From Kiloniellales bacterium (GTDB taxonomy: Bacteria; Pseudomonadota; Alphaproteobacteria; Kiloniellales; JAKSBE01): a stretch of 7,241 bases of DNA. The notes beneath the pieces are model-generated. The model was not told the DNA's origin, did no database searches, and worked only from the letters and a program-made list of their open reading frames with translations. Location: NCBI GenBank assembly GCA_030067055.1, contig JASJAL010000410.1, positions 1-7,241 on the forward strand, given 5' to 3'. Shown one piece after another: positions 1 through 7,241 of this stretch; positions within the stretch are counted from its first letter, which is position 1, and each line of letters begins with the position of its first letter. The position numbers and the translations under genes were made by a program.

Positions 1-11
1 GCGGGGAGGGC

Positions 12-851
12 TCAGTCGCCGAGCAGCTTCTTGATCGTGCCTTCGGCTTCCTTGGCGCCGCTATCGAGCGCTTCGCCGGCGGCTCCGCCCACGGCCTCGG
101 TGGCCGCGCCGGTGCCTTGTTTCAGAAGTCCGGTCGCGCCTTGGCGCAGGGCGTCGAGGTTCATGCCGGAAATCACCTTGCCGGTCTGGTCGCCCAGGGC
201 GGCGACGATCAGCTCGACCACCTGCTGGGGAGTCGCGCCGCCCGAGCCCTTTCCGATGTCGGTCAGGTGGATTTCCGGCAGTACGGCGCTGAGCGTCTCG
301 CCTTGCAGGAAGGTGGCGCTGACGTTGACCGTGCCGCCGCGGATGTAGAGGTCGTCGATCACCAGCTTGCGTTCGGCGCCGCCGTCCTCGGAGGCCGGTT
401 GTTCGCTGCCGCCGGAGGTGCCGCCTCCGCCGCCCTGCGTGGCCGCGAAGGCTTCGACGTTCCGACGGATCGCATCGATGTTCGAGCCGGCTTCGCCGAC
501 TTCGTAGGTCACCTCCGGCTGAGTCACCGCGATCTCCTTGACCACGATGGTCTGCTCGGTGACGGAGTTGGTATCCAACTTGACCGAGATCTCGCCCAGG
601 GCGATGGCGCTGTCGGTCTGGAAGCCGGAGGGGTTGCCCACCTTGAGGCCGCTCAGCGCGCCCTCGCCCGTGGTGATATCGACCTCGGCGTTGGCCAGCG
701 AGACCTGGGTTTGGGTGACCTCCGAGCCGTAGCGCTCGACCGCGGTGACGATGATGGATCCGAGGTTGCTGACCAGGTAGTAGCCGCCGATCCCGACGAC
801 CAGGACCAGCACCACGACGATGCCGCCACCAATAGCAAGTCCACGTTTCAT
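12..851 (-). CDS. Membrane-anchored AsmA-like protein of unknown function
   Basis: A 279-residue protein. Residues 5-27 form one strongly hydrophobic segment after a short basic N-terminus (MKRG), with no evident cleavage site, so I read it as an N-terminal membrane anchor with the rest in the periplasm. Residues about 45-120 hold the pattern seen in AsmA/DUF748-like proteins: a beta-rich stretch with 'GLKVGNPSGF' (69-77), then 'AIALGEISVKLD' (82-93) and 'IVVKEIAVTQPEVTYE' (102-117). A second beta-rich block (161-200) follows a low-complexity Gly/Ser/Glu linker (140-160). The last 40 residues are rich in Ala, Gly and Lys and probably helical. The ATG at 851 is preferred over an upstream GTG at 1031 because the membrane anchor starts right there and the 60 extra residues look like translated spacer. 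AGAGG at 863-867 lies 11 bases before the ATG. AsmA-type proteins are linked to outer-membrane assembly or lipid transport; the exact role here is unknown. Confidence 0.85.
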   Translation of the reverse strand: MKRGLAIGGGIVVVLVLVVGIGGYYLVSNLGSIIVTAVERYGSEVTQTQVSLANAEVDITTGEGALSGLKVGNPSGFQTDSAIALGEISVKLDTNSVTEQTIVVKEIAVTQPEVTYEVGEAGSNIDAIRRNVEAFAATQGGGGGTSGGSEQPASEDGGAERKLVIDDLYIRGGTVNVSATFLQGETLSAVLPEIHLTDIGKGSGGATPQQVVELIVAALGDQTGKVISGMNLDALRQGATGLLKQGTGAATEAVGGAAGEALDSGAKEAEGTIKKLLGD

Positions 852-862
852 GGTCCGGATGA

Positions 863-870
863 CCTCTCTC
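863..870 (-). promoter_or_regulatory. Putative ribosome binding site of the AsmA-like gene
   Basis: On the minus strand GAGAGAGG lies 11 bases before the ATG at 851. The spacing is a little long, but it supports this start over the upstream GTG. Confidence 0.45.
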
Positions 871-1196
871 GACTGTTGTGTTGTGAGGCTGAGGGACCTG
901 GGTGCCGTGGCGCGGTCCCGCCCGTCGGGTGAAGCCTCGCTGTATGCGGTCTGACTGCCGCAAGGCACCGGCGGACTGGCGCGACCGACGCGGCGCGGGC
1001 CTCTTTGTCGGGGCGCAGTCTGACCCTCCACCCTTCGCAGGACCAGCGAAATCCGTCACCGGGACCTGTGGCAAAGCCGTGACAGAAACCTAGGTGAAAG
1101 GTCACGTTTCGGGCTGTCGCCCCACGCTGCGCCGCCTAGTTTTTCCTAGCCGAGCGCTAGAGTATTTTTCGACCGAATGGGCCCGTCTCGCGATCT

Positions 1197-1254
1197 GTTC
1201 GGCCGGAGGAAACGCCCTAGCTTCTCAGAGCTATCGCACCACTCGCGGCCGAAC
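1197..1254. repeat. 9-base perfect inverted repeat with nested hairpin
   Basis: GTTCGGCCG (1197-1205) and its exact complement CGGCCGAAC (1246-1254) enclose a 40-base loop. Within the loop, TAGCT (1218-1222) and AGCTA (1229-1233) form a second small hairpin. It lies 15-72 bases past the stop codon of the ABC transporter gene, where a 3' end structure would be expected. There is no T-run after it on the minus strand, so it is not a standard intrinsic terminator. It could stabilise an mRNA 3' end, bind a protein, or be chance. Confidence 0.4.
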
Positions 1255-1269
1255 GTACACGGGTCTGCT

Positions 1270-3117
<1,848 letters not shown>

Positions 3118-3345
3118 CGCCCTCTGCCGTCGCTCCGGCTCTCGCGCAGGCCCGCGGCCCGCGCCGTCTCGCACTGTTTCTATGATCTTGCTACGTCGGC
3201 GCGCCCTGCGCGGACGACATGCCACGGCTCAACCTGGGCCGATCCATCCACGCCGTCGCTCGAGCAAGTGCGTCGAAGCGCGCCTCGCATCCCTTATAGC
3301 GCGATTCGAAGATTTGTGCCGCCGCGATCTGCGGAAGGGTAGGGC
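3118..3345. promoter_or_regulatory. Intergenic region, probable promoter area of the ABC exporter gene
   Basis: The 228 bases between the end of the second oxidoreductase gene and the ABC exporter start contain no credible gene. On the minus strand TATAAG (3298-3293) resembles a -10 box, but the hexamer 16-17 bases upstream is a poor -35 match. GCTCGAGC (3258-3265) is an 8-base palindrome. A short stem CCGC/GCGG near 3322-3335 lies just past the oxidoreductase stop but has no T-run. None of these is strong evidence. Confidence 0.3.
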
Positions 3346-4485
3346 TCAGACCTTGACCCAGGTGCCGGCCTTCCGGGCGGACTCCGCCGCGGCGTGGACC
3401 ACCTTCACAGTCTCGACTCCGGCATCGGCCAGAGGCAGGCCTGCGAGCCAGGGGCTGGATTCGCCCTCGTGTGCCGCCGCGATCGCGTCGTGCAGGTCGC
3501 GATAGAGGTTGCCGAAGGCGCCGACCAGGCCCTCCGGATGGCCCACCGTGATGCGGGAAGCGCGCTGCGCCTCCGGCGCCAGGCCGTCGCCTCCGCGCTC
3601 CAGGATCCGGGTCGGCTCGCCCAGAGGTGTCCAGTGCAGCTGGTTCGGTGATTCCTGGTCCCAGCGCAGGCCGCCCGTCTCGCCGAAGACACGGATGTTA
3701 AGGCCGTGGACCTGGCCGATGGCGACCGCGCTGGTCCACAGGCGCCCGACCGCGCCACCGTCGTAGCGCAACAGCAGCATGGCATCGTCCTCCAGCTCTC
3801 GGCCTGCCACGCAGGAGACGAAGTCCGCCGAGACCGAGGCGACCGACTGGTCCGTAACGTAGGACGCCAGGTGCAGCGCGTGGATGCCGGCGTCCGCCAG
3901 CACCGAGCTGACGCCCGCCTGCTTCGGATCGTAGCGCCAGCGGACTCGTGGATTGTCCGCGTCGGCGGCATCGCCATGCGAACCATGGGCGAACTCGGCG
4001 ACCACCAGCCGGACCCGGCCCAACTCGCCATTACGAACCATGGCCCGCGCCTGCCGCACCATGGCATATCCGGAATAGCCGAAATTGACCGCGAGGAAGC
4101 GGTCCTCTGCCCCGGCCAGGGCTGCCAGTGCCTCGGCCTCTTGGGGCGTCATGGTCAGTGGCTTCTCGCAGAGCACATGGAAGCCCCTCTCGAGGAAGGC
4201 GCGCGATATCTCGAAATGGGTCGCGTTGGGGGTGGCAACGGTCACCAGGTCGATTGGATCGGGTCGCGCCGCCTCGCGCTCCAGCATCTCCTGCCAGGTC
4301 TCGTAGGCCCGGTCTTCCGCGATCCCCAGGCTGCGCGCGAAGGCCTTGCCGCGCTCAGGGTCGATGTCCAGCGCCCCGGCCGCGAAGCGGTAGAGGCCGT
4401 CCAGGCGCGCGGCAAGGCGATGCGCATCGCCGATCTGGCTCTCCGAGCCGCCGCCGACCAGACCCCAGCTCAGTGCTTGCTTCAT
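3346..4485 (-). CDS. Gfo/Idh/MocA-family oxidoreductase (GGGxxSQIG subgroup)
   Basis: A 379-residue cytosolic NAD(P)-dependent sugar or cyclitol dehydrogenase. The N-terminal Rossmann fold (about 1-130) opens with 'GLVGGGSESQIGDAHR' (8-23), a glycine-rich loop longer than the usual GxGxxG. It contains 'ATPNATH' (84-90) and the family's EKP motif (Glu107-Lys108-Pro109). The C-terminal alpha/beta domain has DAGIH (198-202). Lys108, Asp198 and His202 match the catalytic Lys/Asp/His set of Bacillus inositol dehydrogenase, so an active enzyme is expected. From memory, the loop, 'LERG' and 'GHPEGL' (315-320) place it with a subgroup of structurally characterised Pseudomonas and Sinorhizobium proteins, some encoded near inositol genes; this needs a search. 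The ATG at 4485 has GAGG five bases upstream; a TTG at 4506 is less likely. It follows another, distantly related oxidoreductase gene by 79 bases on the same strand, so co-transcription is likely. Substrate and reaction direction are unknown. Confidence 0.93.
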   Translation of the reverse strand: MKQALSWGLVGGGSESQIGDAHRLAARLDGLYRFAAGALDIDPERGKAFARSLGIAEDRAYETWQEMLEREAARPDPIDLVTVATPNATHFEISRAFLERGFHVLCEKPLTMTPQEAEALAALAGAEDRFLAVNFGYSGYAMVRQARAMVRNGELGRVRLVVAEFAHGSHGDAADADNPRVRWRYDPKQAGVSSVLADAGIHALHLASYVTDQSVASVSADFVSCVAGRELEDDAMLLLRYDGGAVGRLWTSAVAIGQVHGLNIRVFGETGGLRWDQESPNQLHWTPLGEPTRILERGGDGLAPEAQRASRITVGHPEGLVGAFGNLYRDLHDAIAAAHEGESSPWLAGLPLADAGVETVKVVHAAAESARKAGTWVKV

Positions 4486-4490
4486 GACTG

Positions 4491-4494
4491 CCTC
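4491..4494 (-). promoter_or_regulatory. Ribosome binding site deciding the ATG at 4485
   Basis: GAGG on the minus strand with a five-base spacer to ATG 4485. It supports this start over the in-frame TTG seven codons upstream. Confidence 0.55.
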
Positions 4495-4511
4495 GAAGAA
4501 TCGCAAACGGA

Positions 4512-4525
4512 CCGCCGCTTGGCGG
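4512..4525 (-). repeat. Small hairpin between the two oxidoreductase genes
   Basis: CCGCC and GGCGG flank the tetraloop GCTT (plus-strand sense) in the 79-base gap, about 27 bases before the downstream ATG. It is short and has no T-run, so it is not a terminator. It could affect mRNA processing or relative expression of the pair, or be chance in GC-rich sequence. Confidence 0.25.
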
Positions 4526-4564
4526 CTCTTGATAGGTCAAATCCCAGAAGTCCGGCAATCGGGA

Positions 4565-5692
4565 TCAGACCTCGGAAACGGTGACCCAGGCGCCGATTTC
4601 CCGTGAGCGCAGAACCGCGTCGACGACCCGGTCGACCTCGTAGCCGTCGCGGAAGCTCGGCCAGACCGTCTGACCGGTGGCGATGGCCCGGACGAAGTCC
4701 CGGGCCTCGATGACGATCTGGTCGTTGTAGCCCAGGCCGTGGCCCGCGCCGAGGCAGAAATCGACGAAGTCCGGATGTGCGGGCCCGATCAGGATCCGCT
4801 TGAAGCCTTCGCGCGCCGCCGCTTCGCCGGCCTTGAAGTAGTGTAGCTCGCCCATCCGCTCCTGGTCGAAGGCGATCGCGCCCTTGGTGCCGGTAATTTC
4901 GTAGCCGTAGGCCATCTTGCGGCCGGCGGCGACCCGGCTGAAGCTGACGGAGCCGAGAGCACCGTTGGCGAAGCGCGCGAGAAAGTGTCCCTGGTCGGGG
5001 TTCTCGACCGCGCGTTCGCCGCCGGCCGGGTCAGGTCGGCGGGCATGCACGATGCCGGCGTCGGCGACCAGGGCCTCGATCGGCCCGGCCAGGCGCAGGA
5101 CGGCGTTGATGACGTGGCAGCCGACGTCGGACAGGGCGCCGCCCAGGGAACCTTGGTCCCGGGTGACGCGCCAGTTCCCCGGCTCTGACGGGTCGTGGAG
5201 ATAGTCCTCGTTGTGCGTGGCCCGAACGTGGATGATCTCGCCGATTTCCCCGGCGTCGATCATCTGCTTCGCCAGCTGGCTCGCCGGATGCTTGATGTAG
5301 TTGTAGCCCACCAGGTTGGCGACCCCGGCGGCTTCGGCGGCCTCGGCCATCCGCAGGGATTCGGCCGCGTTCATGCCCAGGGGCTTCTCGCAGAACACCG
5401 GCTTGCCCGCCGCCAGCGCCGCCAGGACCATCTCCAGGTGGGTCGCTGGCGGGGTCGAGACGTTGACCGCGTCGACCTCCGGATCCTCGACCAGGGCGCG
5501 CCAGTCGCCGGTCGAGCGGCGGAATCCCAAGGCCTGCGCCTTGGCGGCCGCGCCCTCGGCGCTGGTCGTGGCGATCATCTCGCAGAGCGGCGTGGCCGGC
5601 AGATCGAAGATCGTGGCCGCCGACTTGTAGGCGATGGCATGGGCCTTGCCCATGTAGCCGGCGCCGATCACGCCCATTCGAATGGTCTTCAT
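4565..5692 (-). CDS. Gfo/Idh/MocA-family dehydrogenase, inositol/levoglucosan dehydrogenase-like
   Basis: A 375-residue cytosolic NAD(P)-dependent dehydrogenase. The Rossmann domain starts with a standard GAGYMG loop (Gly10, Gly12, Gly15), followed by 'STPPATH' (79-85) and the EKP motif (Glu102-Lys103-Pro104). The C-terminal domain carries SDVGCH (188-193). Lys103, Asp189 and His193 match the family's catalytic Lys/Asp/His. The segments 'YMGKAHAIAY' (13-22), 'GPAHPDF' (303-309) and 'GLGYNDQIVIEARDF' (319-333) are, from memory, typical of the subgroup that includes levoglucosan dehydrogenase and many enzymes loosely annotated as inositol 2-dehydrogenase. Oxidation of a ring hydroxyl to a ketone is the expected reaction. 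The ATG at 5692 has GGAGT eight bases upstream and begins exactly at the Rossmann strand. It is the first gene of the leftward arm, diverging from the kinase gene across 179 bases and probably co-transcribed with the second oxidoreductase. A specific substrate cannot be assigned. Confidence 0.94.
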   Translation of the reverse strand: MKTIRMGVIGAGYMGKAHAIAYKSAATIFDLPATPLCEMIATTSAEGAAAKAQALGFRRSTGDWRALVEDPEVDAVNVSTPPATHLEMVLAALAAGKPVFCEKPLGMNAAESLRMAEAAEAAGVANLVGYNYIKHPASQLAKQMIDAGEIGEIIHVRATHNEDYLHDPSEPGNWRVTRDQGSLGGALSDVGCHVINAVLRLAGPIEALVADAGIVHARRPDPAGGERAVENPDQGHFLARFANGALGSVSFSRVAAGRKMAYGYEITGTKGAIAFDQERMGELHYFKAGEAAAREGFKRILIGPAHPDFVDFCLGAGHGLGYNDQIVIEARDFVRAIATGQTVWPSFRDGYEVDRVVDAVLRSREIGAWVTVSEV

Positions 5693-5871
5693 CGCGCCGG
5701 ACTCCGAGGCGGTTCCGCTTTGCAGGCGCTGGCAAGTCCCGCGCCGAGACGTATCATGATGAGACTCGAAGGAAGTAACGGCAACGGTGTTCGGGGAGGT
5801 GGTCCGGTGGGCCAGGTCAGTCCGGTCAGATTCGCACCCAGCGACGCAAAGTCCCGGCCGAGCGGCGGGGC
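5693..5871. promoter_or_regulatory. Divergent promoter region between oxidoreductase and kinase arms
   Basis: These 179 bases separate two divergently transcribed catabolic arms and must hold promoters for both, probably with a shared operator. Visible elements are the palindrome ATCATGAT (5753-5760), GTCCGGT repeated at 5802-5808 and 5820-5826, and GGTCAG repeated at 5815-5820 and 5824-5829. I could not place reliable -35/-10 boxes. No regulator gene is in the window. Confidence 0.5.
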
Positions 5872-6879
5872 ATGAGCGACGGCGATGTTCTCTCGGTCCT
5901 CGACCGGGGCCGGCCGCTCGGCGCCCTGATCCTGGGGCGCGCGGGCATGGACCTCTATCCGGTGGAAGACGGCGGCAAGATCGCCGGCGCCGAGGGCTTC
6001 ACCAGCGACGTCGGCGGCTCGGCCGGCAACATCGCGGTGGCGATGGCGCGGCAGGGCGCCACTGTAGGCCTCATCGGCGCCGTATCCGACGACCCCGTCG
6101 GCCGCTTCGTCCTACGCCGTCTCGAGGCCTTCGGTGTCGACACGGCGAGCGTCCGCCGGGTCGACGGCGACCCACGGACCAGCCTGGCCCTGGCCGAGGT
6201 GCGGGCCGAGGACTGCGAAGTCACCATCTACCGAAACAACGCGGCCGACTTGCAGCTGAAGGCCGACGCGGCCCTGCTGGCCCGGGTCGGCACCGCCGGT
6301 CTCCTGATCGTCACCGGCACGGCGCTTGTCGCCGATCCCTCGCGGGGCGCCGCCCTGGCCCTGCTCGAAGCGGCACGGGCGGCAGGCACCGCGACTGTCT
6401 TCGACCTCGATTACCGCGCCTATTCCTGGCGCTCGCAGGCGGAAACGGCGGAGGTCTATGGGGCCGCGGCCGACTTGAGTGACCTGGTCGTCGGCAATGC
6501 GGAGGAGTTCGCGGTCTTCGCCGGCGACGGCGCGGCTGCGGCCCGGCGCCTGACCGAAGGCGGTCGGCGGATCGTTGTATTGAAAGCTGGCGCGAAGGGC
6601 GCCGTGGCTCTTGGTCCCGGCTGGCGTATCGACAGCGGAATCTTTCCGGTCGAGGCCAGGAAGCCTTATGGCGCCGGCGACGCCTTCCTCGGCAACCTCG
6701 CCAATGCCCTGCTGCAGGGCCGCGACCTGGCGGAGGCCCTGCGCCGTGGGGCCGCAGCCGCGGCGATCGTGGTCGCGAAGCGCGGCTGCGCCTCGGCCAT
6801 GCCGGATAAGGCCGAGCTGGAGAGCTTCCTGGCTTCGCGGCAGATGACCCGCGAGCCGATCAAGGCAACGGCCGAATGA
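5872..6879 (+). CDS. iolC: PfkB-family sugar kinase, 5-dehydro-2-deoxygluconokinase (IolC) type
   Basis: A 335-residue cytosolic ribokinase-fold enzyme. IolC phosphorylates 5-dehydro-2-deoxy-D-gluconate with ATP in inositol breakdown. PfkB features are present: 'GGSAGNIAVAMARQGA' (48-63) and 'IGAVSDDPVGRF' (68-79) near the N-terminus, and 'KPYGAGDAFLGN' (264-275) with Asp270 as the expected catalytic base after the GAG anion hole. The features pointing to IolC among PfkB kinases are 'LGRAGMDLYP' (21-30), 'IYRNNAADLQL' (119-129) and 'FDLDYRAYSW' (177-186). Length agrees with IolC of about 325-335 residues. The ATG at 5872 is the only usable start in frame after the TAA at 5776; its ribosome site is poor. 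An aldolase gene follows 30 bases downstream, matching the kinase-then-aldolase order of the pathway. Activity on a related 2-keto-3-deoxy acid (KdgK-like) is possible but less well supported. Confidence 0.88.
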   Translation: MSDGDVLSVLDRGRPLGALILGRAGMDLYPVEDGGKIAGAEGFTSDVGGSAGNIAVAMARQGATVGLIGAVSDDPVGRFVLRRLEAFGVDTASVRRVDGDPRTSLALAEVRAEDCEVTIYRNNAADLQLKADAALLARVGTAGLLIVTGTALVADPSRGAALALLEAARAAGTATVFDLDYRAYSWRSQAETAEVYGAAADLSDLVVGNAEEFAVFAGDGAAAARRLTEGGRRIVVLKAGAKGAVALGPGWRIDSGIFPVEARKPYGAGDAFLGNLANALLQGRDLAEALRRGAAAAAIVVAKRGCASAMPDKAELESFLASRQMTREPIKATAE

Positions 6880-6895
6880 GGCGCCGGCCGACATG

Positions 6896-6903
6896 AAGGG
6901 GAG
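6896..6903 (+). promoter_or_regulatory. Strong ribosome binding site of the aldolase gene
   Basis: AAGGGGAG lies six bases before GTG 6910 and decides that start. The nearby ATG at 6893 is out of frame and ends after ten codons, and the aldolase frame has a stop at 6877-6879. Confidence 0.7.
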
Positions 6904-6909
6904 ACGGCC

Positions 6910-7241
6910 GTGCTGGTCAACCTGAAGGAAAGTCTGGCGCCGGCGCTTGAAGGCGGCTACGGCGTCGGCTGCTTTAACGTCTTCGGCTGGGAGGATGCCA
7001 AGGCCGTCGTGCAGGCCGGCGAAGCGCTGGCAGCGCCGGTGATCCTCTCAGCCAACCTCGACCTGCGCGGCTTCATGCCGCTGCAGGTGATCGCCAGCAT
7101 GTTTCGCGCGCTGGGAGAGGAGGCGTCGGTCCCGGTCTGCGCCCACCTGGATCACACCTACGTGGTCGACGACGTGCTGCGCGCCGTCGACGCCGGCTTC
7201 ACCTCCGTCATGTTCGACGGGTCCCAGCTGCCGCTGGAGGA
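6910..7241 (+). CDS. Class II ketose-bisphosphate aldolase, 5' part (IolJ/FbaA/GatY-like)
   Basis: Only the first 110 codons are in the window; the gene runs off the right edge. The family is the zinc-dependent class II aldolases, which split ketose (bis)phosphates into dihydroxyacetone phosphate and an aldehyde. The N-terminal 'VGCFNVFGWEDAKAVVQAGE' (19-38) matches the FNV opening strand. 'VPVCAHLDHTY' (74-84) carries catalytic Asp81 and zinc-ligand His82. 'GFTSVMFDGSQLPLEE' (from 96) is the conserved phosphate-side segment. The usual HLDHG is HLDHT here, and 'GWED' replaces the common 'NNLE'-type stretch, which suggests a less common subgroup. The GTG start is backed by AAGGGGAG six bases upstream. 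The gene lies 30 bases after the IolC-type kinase, so co-transcription is expected. By context it would cleave 6-phospho-5-dehydro-2-deoxygluconate as IolJ does, but the fragment cannot separate this from fructose- or tagatose-bisphosphate aldolase. Confidence 0.9.
   Translation, partial: MLVNLKESLAPALEGGYGVGCFNVFGWEDAKAVVQAGEALAAPVILSANLDLRGFMPLQVIASMFRALGEEASVPVCAHLDHTYVVDDVLRAVDAGFTSVMFDGSQLPLE

Larger units (their letters stand above)
852..1269. other. 418-base intergenic region, no gene seen
   Basis: This gap lies between the end of the ABC transporter gene and the start of the AsmA-like gene, both leftward. It must hold the promoter of the AsmA-like gene unless transcription reads through. 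Open frames crossing it give Arg/Pro-rich products with no family resemblance, and no tRNA or known RNA fold is evident. The part at 1085-1235 differs from the rest of the window: it contains five CTAG tetramers (1090, 1136, 1146, 1157, 1217), two T5 runs (1140-1144 and 1165-1169), an 8-base palindrome ACCTAGGT (1088-1095) flanked by GTGAC (1079-1083) and GTCAC (1101-1105), and half of a 9-base inverted repeat (listed separately). I could not assign a -35/-10 pair with confidence. Confidence 0.6.

Noticed and set aside
117..932. 271-codon plus-strand open frame opposite the AsmA-like gene
   Set aside because: The opposite strand has a membrane anchor, beta-rich AsmA-like pattern and ribosome site. 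This frame has none and reads as shadow.
3293..3298. TATAAG on the minus strand as a -10 box for the ABC exporter
   Set aside because: The best -35 at 16-17 bases matches only about half of the consensus, and it would leave a leader of about 170 bases. Too weak to list as a promoter.
3322..3335. CCGC/GCGG stem just past the second oxidoreductase stop, considered as a terminator
   Set aside because: Four base pairs and no T-run on the minus strand. This is expected by chance in GC-rich sequence.
5195..5875. Long plus-strand open frame opposite the first oxidoreductase gene
   Set aside because: Its product is a low-complexity Arg/Gly/Asp-rich translation antisense to a gene with intact family motifs, which is typical in GC-rich DNA.
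6893..6925. Ten-codon ATG mini-ORF overlapping the aldolase start, considered as a leader peptide
   Set aside because: Its ATG lies immediately before the aldolase ribosome site, has no good ribosome site of its own, and shows no repeated codon or attenuator hairpin.

Overview
The window is high-GC DNA, about two thirds G+C by eye. Its protein families and codon use fit a Proteobacterium, most likely an alphaproteobacterium of the Rhodospirillales/Kiloniellales kind. That placement is an inference from general character; no marker gene is present. I recognise six protein-coding genes, one of them cut by the right edge. I see no rRNA, tRNA, CRISPR array, transposase or other mobile element.

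Left part (1-3117), leftward. A 279-residue membrane-anchored, AsmA-like protein (12-851) lies downstream of a complete exporter-type ABC half-transporter with fused permease and ATPase (1270-3117). The 418 bases between them hold no convincing gene. They do hold a marked local cluster of CTAG tetramers, two T5 runs and a long inverted repeat. Neither gene has an evident functional tie to the catabolic genes on the right.

Right part (3346-7241). This is a divergently organised carbohydrate/cyclitol catabolic locus. Leftward are two Gfo/Idh/MocA NAD(P)-dependent oxidoreductases of clearly different subfamilies, 79 bases apart (5692-4565, then 4485-3346). Rightward are an IolC-type PfkB kinase (5872-6879) and, 30 bases later, the start of a class II ketose-bisphosphate aldolase with a GTG start (6910 to the window edge). 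The 179 bases between the two arms must carry the promoters for both directions.

The simplest reading is an inositol-type pathway. Dehydrogenases oxidise a cyclitol or sugar, the kinase phosphorylates the 5-dehydro-2-deoxygluconate-like intermediate, and the aldolase cleaves it to a C3 aldehyde acid and dihydroxyacetone phosphate. The dehydratase (IolE), hydrolase (IolD), isomerase (IolB), uptake transporter and regulator are not in view and may lie to the right. Because one dehydrogenase resembles levoglucosan-dehydrogenase-like enzymes and is paired with a second, divergent oxidoreductase, a substrate other than plain myo-inositol is possible. I found no clear evidence for a wholly new system. 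The most worthwhile leads are the paired oxidoreductases and the CTAG-rich gap.
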